Of a stretch of DNA of 64,000 nt, positions 36,180 to 46,440 are shown in pieces; the stretch's first letter is position 1, and every line of letters begins with the position of its first letter. The position numbers and the translations under genes were made by a program. The notes below the pieces were generated by a model that was not told the DNA's origin, searched no databases, and was given only the letters and a program-made list of their open reading frames with translations. This DNA is from Gnetum montanum. Taxonomy: Eukaryota; Streptophyta; Gnetopsida; Gnetales; Gnetaceae. The stretch covers positions 1,252,800 to 1,316,799 of the forward strand of contig MNCI01022611.1 in assembly GCA_015680685.1 (NCBI GenBank). Reading direction: 5' to 3'.

Positions 36180-38165
36180 TTTGGTTCTTCGTTATGCAGG
36201 GTCCTGTTGAAACCCATTTGATTGTCCTGGAGATTGTAGGAGTCTTGTGCTGCCTTAGCGCACTGGTGGCCAATGTGCCTCCTCCCCATGCACGTGTGGA
36301 GTAGTAGGCAGTTTGGTTCTAGGAGGGTGCAAGGGACTTCCTACAGTTCCTCCTCCAGCATTTTAGTGTGATTTTTTGGTCACACTTGTCAGCGGATACA
36401 GTAGCCGCAATTACAGAAACCCTGTTGCCCAGGACAAACCAGGGAATTCTAAAATTTTTGACTGATGGGTCAATCGAGGGCGAGTAGGAAGAAGGTTCCA
36501 ACCAGCATCCAAAAAACTTAAGATGCTTAAGTTGGATCTAGGAGATGCTTGAGTATAAGTGTTATCACTTATACAACATGTTATTTGTTGCCCATCACAT
36601 GGGCACCTGATTTCATAACCCACCTGGAACTGTTTATTATGCTGGTGGGTGAGTTCTACGAAGGTATTTTCTCATGTAATCCATGCTACACTAGACATAG
36701 GTATTAACAGTGTATATATGCATTTTCCATGTGTTACTAGGTTTTTTATTGATAAAAGTGGTCTCCACGATGACACAGACGCCTTGGCGTTGGCACAGAT
36801 GGCCCTACGGGAGTTTTTCTCCACTGGGAATATGTGTGCTAGCATAATAGACCAATTTGGAGGAGATTTCAGATCCCATCCAACCTAGTACTCCCAATTT
36901 TATAAGAACTACAAGGAAGCCAGTTGGTTGGATAGGGAGTGGGCATCCCTCAGGACGCTCACCGTCAAAGATGTGTTGGTGGATCTCCCACCATTTCCCA
37001 TGTCGTTTAAACCTGGTACACCAAAGTTTGAATTCATTGTTACATGTTTGAGTGATTTTTACTTTTTGCTAATCCTCTCTATTTTTTTTGTTTTTTTTTT
37101 TTGCAAACCATTTTAGTGATGAAGAAATCCCAGGAGGTGACTGTGATTACCTCCAGGTGCAACGAGACCAACCTCTTTTTTAAGTATGGGGAGGTGGAAG
37201 AGACCCAGTGTTGGCTCTACAATGGGGCCCCAACCATGCTTGTCCATAACCATTAGGAGGCTAGGCTTATGGACTTATTTTTTGTTGTTAACCTGAATGT
37301 CTCACCTGCTGGGATGCTCACCCTGACTGACTCCTTCTTCGAAAAGGTAAACTGCTTCCACACACGTGTTCACAGTGTGTGTGTGGTGTTTGAGGTCAAT
37401 GACCAAGTCTTTGCAAATATTTTTGGCATCCCTTCCGATGGTCTCCCAATGGGAGAAAAATCCAAGAAATATGTACACAATCCGAAGACATCGAAGAGTA
37501 GCTAGGGGCGGCCAAGGACCGAAAGGGGATCTATATGGAGAAAGTCAGGCTATGGATGGCCAAAATGGTTTACCTTGTCTTCTATGCTTGTGCCTTCCCC
37601 AAGTTGCTATCCCAAGGAAAAATCATTAGGATTGAGCAGGCTCGAATAATGAGGGACATCATGGAAGAGGGGATCCATTACAATTGGGCCAAGCACCTTT
37701 GCATAGGCATGCAAGCTAAAATGGTCAAGCTTTGTAAGAAGCTGGAGTCCCATTTCAACGTGCACCATGCTTTCTTCATAGCTTGCTTGCATCATTTTGA
37801 GGAATTCTTGGTAGTCAGTGAGAATGGAGTCTGGGTACTACAAGATCATAGCCAAGTTTCCAAACTGTGGATCTACCAAGTCTTCCATACCACCCAATCT
37901 TAGGATCCCCCAAAAGCTATCAGGGAATCATTTCTAATGACAACCAAGGATTTAGTGGTACATAACTTTCAGGCCAAGGATAGCTTGGGAGAGGCACCTC
38001 CTACTACCACCAACAGTGTAACAAAGGGGGAACACCTCATTGCAAAAATGGTGATGACCAAGTTGTAGCATAAGAGGTCTCTTCAGGCTAAATAACCTCC
38101 CTGCACAAATGAGGGAAGAGGAAAGAAGCTGCAACTCAAACTTCGTAGAATGTAGCCTCCAATTG

Positions 38166-38248
38166 GTAAGTTTTTGATTTTATTTTTTTTTTGCAACTTC
38201 TTCAAGTTAATGTTATCTACTTACTAATATTATGCTTCATCAACTAAG
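38166..38248 (+). other. Candidate intron in the antisense gene
   Basis: Begins GTAAGT and ends CAACTAAG. It is T-rich throughout and has a TACTAAT branch-like word about 25 bases before the acceptor. It separates a basic exon end from an open Glu-rich exon. Reading-frame phase could not be confirmed because the upstream exon is frameshifted. Confidence 0.5.
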
Positions 38249-38500
38249 GAAGAAGAGGAAGAAGGAGGAGAAGAGGTAACGACCCCTACAACAGAGACAA
38301 CTGGTGAAAATGTAGATGCTTCAGCTATAGAGGAGCAGGCTCCAATCAGTGAAGAAGGAGCCCCTTCTATAGAAGAAAGGGCCTCAGCTGGTGAGGAGGA
38401 GGTCTCTACCAATGAAGAGGAGGCCCCCACCAATGAAGAAAGGGGCCCAATCAATGAGGAAGAGGCCCTTGCTAACGACCCTTTTGCAGAGAGCAACTTA
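38249..38500 (+). repeat. Acidic imperfect repeat within the antisense gene
   Basis: Open frame of Glu-rich units of about 10-12 codons with variants such as EEGAPSIEERA, EEEVSTNEEEAP and NEERGPINEEEA. It is probably a disordered linker between the N-terminal region and the proline run. Confidence 0.65.
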
Positions 38501-38625
38501 ATGCCAAAGGGGCACATGAGCATCAAGGATGCTGCTACACTGTTGGGTCAACTAGAAGGAGAGGGGCTTCATTTGGATGTTGGTGAGTTTGACCGCATTT
38601 TTGACAGTGTGCCGATGGGTGCCTC

Positions 38626-38626
<1 letters not shown>

Positions 38627-38706
<80 letters not shown>

Positions 38707-38710
38707 ACCN
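38627..38710. other. Run of 80 C ending in an undetermined base
   Basis: Eighty consecutive C, then ACC and N. It lies in a proline-coding frame of the antisense gene, but the uninterrupted length and trailing N suggest an assembly artefact grown on a shorter C-rich tract. Confidence 0.75.
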
Positions 38711-40124
38711 CCTATAATGGTTCTCTTGACCTTAGCTAACACATTTTTCTGTGTAGCTAACACCACCATTGATACCTCCGGCCCATTCTCAATCCGCCTG
38801 CAACCATGGACCGAGACCCCTGACAAATTTACTTTCATAGAGGGGATGGTCGACAACATGATCAACTACTTAAAGTAGGTCGACCTGGAAGTAGGTAACT
38901 CAGAGTTGCTACGCTAGACTCTTTAAAATGTTGTTGCTTCACTATGCCACTATTACTGATGCCTTTGTATATGTGGTTGGTAACCTCTCGTCTCAAGTGG
39001 GACCCCAAACAAGTGGTTAAGGTTGACATCGTGCCTACATTTCCAATGGAGGTGACCAAAGTACCTCGTCGTGTATACGACAAAGTGAGCCAATGTGCAC
39101 TATACTCAGAACACTCCTTGTGGGAATGCAGGTGCATGAATGAAGACCTCTAGAAACAGGTACAAAGGCTTGAGAAGGAGAAGGCCAACCTGACCACTGA
39201 GGTGGGAGATCTCTAATCTAGGAATGAATTCCTATTGGCCTAAGACACCAATGATGGCAGTTGGCACATGGCCATCATTGACTATGCAAGGTATTGGATG
39301 ACCATGTGACACAACAATGAGGCCACTTGTGAGATAATAGAACAACACATGAAAATGGACCTGTTAGCCCAGAAGAACCAAGATTGGAAAGACTACAGTG
39401 CAAAGGTTTATGAGTGGGGGCAAGCACAGAAAAACCATAGCATATGTATAAGCTAGAATGTGCCACCTACCATGACCAATACAGGGATGCCTCAATCAAG
39501 TTACATACCTACAAGGTATTCCTCGACATTATTGGTGCTTCTAGGGCTTATGACAAGTTTATGCAATAGGTGATAATGAGCAAATCTCCAGAAAGTGAAG
39601 TGACCTTCCCCATAGGTGAAACCACTACTACCGCCTTTTCTATAGAACCACCGAGATGGACATCCATAGAAAAGGAGAAAGTTGTAGCAAGCACTAACTT
39701 GGGTGACAGGAATTGGGCTGATATCATGAAAGAGGAGATCTTGCAATGCCTGGCGATAGGCCTAGATCGAATACCCCCTGAAATAGACATGGGGCTATCT
39801 TGGGTCAGTTACCTTTTGGCGTAGTGATAGTTTGTTTTACTCGAGTCTTTATTATAGCTTTAGCTAACTACATTTTCTTTTCCTGGTGTGTAGAATCCAG
39901 ATGAAAATACAAGGCCTAATGAAGCATGGGATGATGGAGCAGGCGGAGGATCATAGCATAACAGCCGAACATTTTATTTGAATTTCCGCAAACAATGTTA
40001 CAAACGTTATTTATTTATGAAAGAAAAGAATGAAATATGAAGAAATATATTTCACTTATGTGTTATGCATTGTACTTATTTTTATTTTTATTTTATTCTT
40101 TTTTCATTAAATTTGTTAGGAGCA

Positions 40125-40345
40125 TCTCATTTTAGTTTTAGGCCATTTTAGGCTGTAATGATAGTTTAAGGCCATTTTGGGCCGATGCTAGTTTTAGGTC
40201 ATTTCGGGCCATTGGTAGTTTTAAGCCATGTCGAGCTGTTACTAGTTTTAGGTCATTTCAGGCCATTACTAGTTTTAAGCCATTGCAGGCCATTAGATGA
40301 TGGTAAGGAAATATTTTGCTAGTTTTAGGCCTTAGTGGGCCATGG
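40125..40345. repeat. Tandem array 3, right border of the antisense cassette
   Basis: About seven imperfect units of ~33 bp of the form TAGTTTTAGGCCATTT(T/C)GGGCC. Each has a dyad GGCC...GGCC, and some read GGTC. It is related to arrays 1 and 2. Confidence 0.83.
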
Positions 40346-41400
40346 TGTAATGTAAATGGTAGATGTGATGTGATTGGTTTAAAGAATGAAATATACACTT
40401 AGCGTAGACAAGTGAATGTAAAGAAACCAAGAAATAGATGTATAAAGAGCGTTAATTAGGTAAGGAGTAGAGGAGTTGTTACGCTACATGAGTAACGATC
40501 ATCCTCGCAATTTCTTTCTAACCCATCGTGGGCTTGCTGACTCATAGGGCTGAGAGGCTTTGTTGCAGTATTCTTCTATGTCGTTATCTACTGCTTGAAA
40601 AGGTAACTCAGCCCACAAGTTTCATTTTTTGAGCCAGCATTTTGGGCTGGCTCATCTGCCAAACAAGTTGTTTTAGTGGAGATGGGTGCTTCATTCTCAG
40701 AAGTTATTACTTCTGAACCTTACTCCATATTGACGTTGTTTATCGCCTAGGTCGCCACTTTGTCACCGTGGATCACCACCTCCCTACCCGCATAAGGTAG
40801 GTGGATTTCTTAATGTATGGGTGAAGAGATGGTCCTAAGTTGGGCTAACCATGACCTCCCCAAGATCAGGTTAAACCTAGGCATCTCTTCTACCACAATG
40901 AATGTTGCATTTGTGGGGAACTGGACCCCTGCCACAAAGTTAATGTGGATTATGCCTTTCACCACTACCCACGCTCTGTTGAAGGACTTCATACATGACA
41001 TTTTCATGGGTTTGATTTGGTCCACCAAACCCAGTTTTTCCACTATGGGGAATTGGATGACATTTGTAGTAGCCCTATCATCAACGTGTACTCTTCGGAT
41101 CTTGTGCTAACCGACCCGAATTGTGATGAATAGGGGTGCTGTCATCGCCCAACCCTTTTCAAGGTCATCCTTAATGGACTCATCATGAAATTTCAATTGA
41201 GATGGCAATGGTTCTTCAAGTGTAGCAGGGAGCATAACCGCATGCATTACTTTCTCCTCTGCCAGCATGTTTTTGTCAACTAGTATGGATGTTAACATGC
41301 AAACCAAAGACTCGCGATGTGTGATGGAAGTCATTACCAAATCGTACAGGCTCAAGGTTGTGTTCTTCTATTTCAAGGCCTATTTGACCTGAGTAAGGGC
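40346..41400 (-). pseudogene. Protease remnant of element N
   Basis: On the minus strand, 41107-41355 gives the upstream linker, and the active-site block near 41060-41105 reads RRVHVDDRATTNVIQFPIVE. Tat proteases normally read VDDG(A/S) here, so the Gly is replaced by Arg. After KLGLVDQIKPM comes a conserved block, FNLILGRSWLAQL, the second protease signature, then SSIH-like sequence and REVVIHGDK. The region to 40400 continues as a decayed linker. The enzyme would process Gag-Pol. Confidence 0.78.
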
Positions 41401-44400
41401 ATCTAGAAGGTTTTATCCACTTTTTGGTTGCTTACCACCCTTCTCCTCCTCCATTCATCCTAGAAAACAAATTTCTCGAGGAGGGGCGATTTCAGATTTG
41501 GGGCTAGACCCTTTTGGATAGGGTGGCAATGATCATGTGCATGTAGTGGCATTAACTTTTGGTGATGAGGGGGGCGTAGACACATAGGACGAAGGGGTAG
41601 GCTTGGAACAACCTAGGGTAGTACATTCCTTAGCCATTTCATTTTTCAGATGCTCTTCCCATTTCCTTGGATGGGAAGGCTATGATGCCGTCTTCTGTTG
41701 GATTTGCGGGATGGGGGTAGTTGAATGTTTTGGCCCCCTAATGACGAATGGTGTTTGTGGTATTAGTGCAAGCTATGGTGCAGTTCTAAGTATGAAGGAT
41801 ACAAGGGCAGATGTCTGAGGAGGAAATTTGAACACAAATGGCTGTTGCAGCATCTTTTTTGTAGCCATAGGTGTTGCTATGCCATGTTGAGACGCACGAA
41901 TCACAAATGGCTGTTGTGGCGGCTGTGGATTACTATCTACACTAATCATGTTGATAATGTACCCCACATCATTAGCATTAAGGGGATCCTTGTAAACATA
42001 CATGGATTGATTCTCGGGGTGGATAGGGTTGCTTTCATCTAGCACCAACTTCCCGTGATCAATCATTCGTTAAATGTCATATTTTAAGGCTAGACAGTAA
42101 TCCGTATCATGACCACAAAGTTGGTGGTAGTCACAAAACTATTCCAACCTGAAGTTCTTAGGAACTAGAGGCTCATTGGGCATAGCCAAGGAGGGGTTAC
42201 TAAGGAGTTCGTAATATCATTGATTTCATTTGTTTGCCTCCTCTGACATCCACTTGTGTTGGATGTACCCAGCCCCCAACAATTGCTTCAAAAGTTTAAA
42301 GGCTTGAAAGGTAGAGGCGTGTATTTGGAACGATCTTTACACTCGAAGTTGGGTTTAGCTGGGGTTGATTCCTCTGGTGTTGATGTGGAGGATTGGGCAG
42401 CATTACTTGGACTAGGTGTAGGGTTAGTTGTTGGCATGGCCACTTTCTTGTTATTGTTGTTGTTATTGGGTTTTACCTCATTTGCCACGGTGGCAATTGT
42501 GGCCGTTGTGGTTTGCCCTTCTCTTTATCTTTTTTGGTATATACATTTTTATATGCAACGTAGGCCAAATCCTTACTGGCTTTGGCTATGTCCTGGATGC
42601 TTTTTTTCTAGGAAAATGCTTGACTGAGAGAGTGTGGGGCTAGGTAATACAGCTTAGATTTGATGAAGTCATTTACCGTCCCCTTGAAAATGGCCAATAA
42701 ATGGGCCTCTGCAATTGATTCACGGATCTCATTCAAGGTAGCGCTCCACCGCTGTATAAACCATTGCGCAAACTCTAGTGGGTATTGCTTAATTCCCATC
42801 AACTAATCCAACGTGACTTCGGGCTTCAAGTTATACTTGAAGCAAGTCACAAACTGCGTTAGCAGCTCCTCTAGTGTTGAGATGGAGGCACGCAGGAGTG
42901 TGCACTACCAATCTAAAGCTTTTCCTGTTAGAGACATAGAAAAGATGTGAATAATGATGTGCGGCCACTACTATAATAGAAAATATTTAGATCAAAACGT
43001 GACCAAATGCGCATTAGGGTCACCCTCCCCATTGTATTTTGTAAAGTGTGGGAGTGGCATCCCAGGAGGTAATGTGAGCATAGGAACCATCAGGCTAATG
43101 GGGTCATCATGGTAGAAATCCATGACCTACACTATGTCAAAATCGGTGGCTTTGAGGCATTTAACCTCTTCAATGAGGATCTGGATAAGTTGAAACACTT
43201 GATCCAGACCTGGAGATGACGCAAACGGTTGTGGGGTTGTAGGGGCAACCAGCATTGGTGGCGTAGTAGGGGCAGCGGTCTGGATCATAGGGGGTGTTGT
43301 TGGGTTTGCCCTTGTGAATGGTGTCATCTGTGAGGTCCACCACCCTATGGGTGGTGCTGCTGGAGCGGCAGCTACTAGTGGTGCTGTGGGGTTAGCCATT
43401 TGTGTGACCGATGGAACGGGCCATAGTCCCGCGCTTGGTTGTGAAACCTGCAAGACTTGGTATGCTTGGTGGTAAGAGTAATGTGACATCTAGTGGGGCT
43501 GAGAAGTAGGGAGCAAAGTGGCTAGGTTCCACCACATGGTTGGGATTGGAACTACCACTGATGATGGAATAGATCCAAATGATGAAATAGGAGCGAAGGC
43601 TTCGGGTAGCTATGAAGTAGACGCAGTGTGTACATAGGGTAGTGTAGCCATGACCAGCACTTGGTATGAGGATGGGACAGAATGAGGAGGGACAATGCCT
43701 AGGTATGAAACTAAGGAAGGATCATGCTAATATGCTGAGGGTGCAAGATGGTTGCCCATGGCTAATGAGAACATGGATTGAGACGGATTCATGGCAATCA
43801 CAAAGGGAGCTATCATAAAAAGTGGGTTTGACCTGAAGGTCGTAGTGGGAGGAATGGTCACAAGGTAATTCTGGCCATCCCCCTCAGACTAGGAGTCTAG
43901 ATCTTCATGTCCGTCCTGAAATGCTTCATCGTAATGGGATGTCATGTCCTACTTCCTAGGCTTACTAACTCGTAACAGCTGATCGAAGATCCACTGATAC
44001 GTCTCTATCAGGGGGGATGGAAACATCGAGGGTAGGGAAAAACTCCCTCTTGTTCTGATAAAGGAACTCAAAACTACGTTTGTGCTTGAGTTCTTCGCAA
44101 TTCAGGGGCAAATCTACCTGGATCTTTTGGCAAATAAAGTTGTAATGCTATGCGTCTTGTGCTAAGAACTTGGGTGACAAATGTCGAATCCTAAGGGACT
44201 GGTGTGGCACCAGCACTGGGCTAGGTGGATGCTCAGCACCCATGGTGCTTTGGGCCAGAAAAGGAGCCTCAAGGCTCAAGGTGGAAGTAGCAATGGTTGT
44301 TGGAATCATCTTGTGTGGTAAAAGGGGAGATTGCAAACTAGAAACATGAAAATTGATGGGAAATGGAAGATTTTTCATCCTGCCAAGTTCCAAAGGAACC

Positions 44401-44526
44401 GTCGTTGCGACCAGTCTACACCACACGATGTGTAAACAACCACAAATGGATGTCACGTTTATGCTAGTTCCTGACAGGTACAGAGAGCATGCAAGACTAC
44501 CTATAGAACACGAAAAAGGCACCAAA
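41401..44526 (-). pseudogene. Gag remnant of element N
   Basis: The N-terminal part (43127-44500) is Pro/Ser/Thr/Ala-rich. The core (42600-43130) reads MPLPHFTKYNGEGDPNAHLV, then FSMSLTGKALDW, LEELLTQFVTCFKYNL and PLEFAQWFIQRWSATLNEI, typical of Tat Gag. Downstream (42090-42136) a Cys/His motif reads FCDYHQLCGHDTDYC, as in Tat elements (CxxHxxxGHxTxxC), followed by a linker into protease. Stops are scattered, for example TAG just before the Cys/His motif. Gag would form the particle; here it is not translatable. Confidence 0.82.
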
Positions 44527-44545
44527 GGCCCTCCTTCTAGCACCA
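44527..44545 (-). other. Primer-binding site of element N
   Basis: The minus strand reads TGGTGCTAGAAGGAGGGCC, five bases inside the 5' LTR end. Its complement ends in CACCA, as a tRNA 3' end should. The matching tRNA was not identified from memory. Confidence 0.6.
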
Positions 44546-44550
44546 AAAAC

Positions 44551-46440
44551 TATAGCAACTGAAAACATTGGTGGCTGGAACACCAAGAGGTTGTCGGGTG
44601 AATAGTTTAACCTCAAATCCGTGTGAGGGCTATGTGGGAAAGAAACAAAAGTGGGGCACCTTGAACGGTCTGGTTGATCAGACAGGGACTTAATCGGTGT
44701 ATCTTAACCTTATGTAAATTTTTTTTTTAGAAGCGAGACATGCAAGATAGGTTAATGATCAATAAATCCAAGATAGCGAGAATAATGCAAAATAATGATT
44801 ATAATAAAGAAATAGCAAAAAAAACTCAAGTGATAAAGTGCACCATCCCAAGGTCATGCATTTGATTCTTTTCCTTGTTTGAAAGGTGTATAATAGGTTA
44901 CACAACACCAAAGAGACACTGCTTACACTGAGCGATATAGTCACAGTTCTTCTGCTGCTCGCTGATCTATTTTCTAAGATGTCAAAATGCTTGACTCAAA
45001 AAGAGATATTTGGAGCCAACCAGAGAACTCAAAGGTAACTAGAATGCTTAAGAAAATGCCAACTATGTTTTCTGAAAGCCAACTACATCAAAAATCCAAC
45101 TTTATTTGCCAACCAACCAACACGAAAAGCTAACAATCCAACTCCTCGTATCAATGCCAAAAAAAAAACCAACCCTTTGAGCATTGTTTGCTGGGGTATT
45201 TATAGGGCCAGGAGCAAGAGAAAATGTGGTCTAGATGCCACATGTCTTGGACCCCACAAGATGCTATCATGTCTGTACCATGCAGGTGTGCAATGCTACA
45301 TGTGAACTTTGTTACACTGTGACCATACCGCCAGAACTGCATGTGCCGAGATCTAGTGTGCTAACACTGGGAGAAAAATGAAGCTTATGCTATAGGACTA
45401 CATCCCCCCTACCTTTACAGGCAAGGTCAAGTGTAGAAACAATGTTTGGGGAGCTAACCGGGGGTATGCAAAATGAAGTGAAATTGCTGATCTTGCTAAG
45501 GAGATGCCAAAGTGAGGAAAAATTGCTACCAACAAGTTCTAGAGCTACCTGAAGGCATCTCGCTGCTTCTATACCAGTGTTGCACTACTCACGTTGTTAA
45601 ACACATTGGCTTAGCGTAAGTGGTTGCTTGCTACGCTGTGCTACGCTATGTAGCGTAGCATAGTGTAGCCACTGGTTTTAACTAAAATTTGCATAGGAGC
45701 TGAAGAGCATTTGTTTGCAACTTTCTTCCTTCATGTAGGAAATCTTTTAAACTTGTGGAACTCATGTTTGAAACACTTGCTACTTTTTCCTCATTGCTAC
45801 GTTGTGCTACGCTACATAGATTAGCACAATGTAGCAGCTAGCATATCATGCTTCCTTGTTTAATTTGCCAATTTCTAGCAAGAAACTTTGCCCGAGGCCT
45901 GAGGACCAAATGGTGCAAGAAGTTTCAAAGGCCAAAACCTTGTCAAAGTGTCATTTTCTTATTGAAATCACTTGGCAAGATGGACCTTTCTGCTCCTCTG
46001 CTACATTGTGCTATGCTACATAGCATAGCATCTTGCGTTGACTAAATCATGCCTTCTATTTGCAATCATTTTGTCACTTCGCACTTGGACGCTTGAGCAA
46101 CTATCTTTTAAGGCTTGCTACGCTACATAGCATAGCGTAGCGTAGTAGAATTCTTCACTATAAAACTTGCCGAACTATTTTGCTCATTCCAAACACTTTC
46201 GGTAACTCCTAGCATAGTTTTTGGATAAATTGTCAGCCGAGTCAATTGTCTAGTCAGGCATGCTGGAGAGTCCAGCGGGCCTATCAGCTCTAGAGATAGA
46301 AAACTTGCCAAACTAGATAGTCCATCCTTAATGCCTACATTTTCCTACTAAACTGTCATGATGCTACACTTGTGGAAGTCCTTGCCTAAATTCTAAGACT
46401 CTGTTGAAGCATGAGAGTCCTAAAATTTTATGGTGTCTCA
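44551..46440 (-). repeat. 5' LTR of element N
   Basis: Element-strand start TGAGACACC, end TTGCTATA. A TATA box (CCCTATAAATACCCC on the minus strand) lies at about 45189-45206. Inverted-repeat sites include the near-perfect palindrome GCTACGCTATGTAGCGTAGC at 45640-45659, with others at about 45798-45838, 46000-46030 and 46118-46148. Confidence 0.9.

Larger units (their letters stand above)
36200..39950 (+). pseudogene. Antisense accessory gene inside element N, spliced type, family unrecognised
   Basis: Plus-strand coding blocks run opposite to gag-pol. First block (36240-36650): RDFLQFLLQHFSVIFW, LLPRTNQGILKFLTDGS and EYKCYHLYNMLFVAHHMG. Second (36650-37040): LALAQMALREFF, WLDREWASLRTLTVKDVLVD and PGTPKFEFIV. 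Third (37114-37900): MDLFFVVNLNVSPAG, FGIPSDGLPMG, then after a frameshift MEKVRLWMAKMVYLVFYACAF and EGIHYNWAKHL. Next come an acidic repeat region (38249-38500), a proline run across the C tract, and further blocks to about 39950. Candidate introns are at 37038-37113, 38166-38248 and 39804-39894. The overall plan recalls accessory ORFs of Tat elements, but I cannot assign a domain. Stops and frameshifts show it is decayed. Confidence 0.6.
27556..46440 (-). mobile_element. Element N: Tat-lineage Ty3/gypsy retrotransposon inserted in F1
   Basis: N has LTRs of 1894 and 1890 bp, a primer-binding site at 44527-44545 and a polypurine tract at 29450-29465. On the minus strand come Gag with a Tat-type Cys/His motif, protease, RT, RNase H, a second (archaeal-type) RNase H and integrase. 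Dual RNase H is a hallmark of the Tat/Ogre lineage. The flanks GCTGC (27551-27555) and GCCAC (46441-46445) may be a target-site duplication with two transitions. At 18.9 kb it is long, because a plus-strand cassette of about 5 kb lies between protease and RT. All genes carry stops or frameshifts. Confidence 0.88.

Noticed and set aside
38569-38878. Poly-proline and poly-glycine proteins across 38627-38706
   Set aside because: The run is an uninterrupted C tract ending in N and is likely artefactual. The Gly version is only the opposite strand.
36200-39950. Antisense cassette as a captured, still functional host gene
   Set aside because: The frames are broken by stops and frameshifts and no host family was recognised. 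An element accessory gene is the more cautious reading.
27556-46440. N inserted in F1 being older than F1, because parts of its LTR pair look more diverged
   Set aside because: Other stretches of the N LTR pair are about as similar as the F1 pair (both near 90% by eye). The excess lies in CG-rich parts that decay faster.
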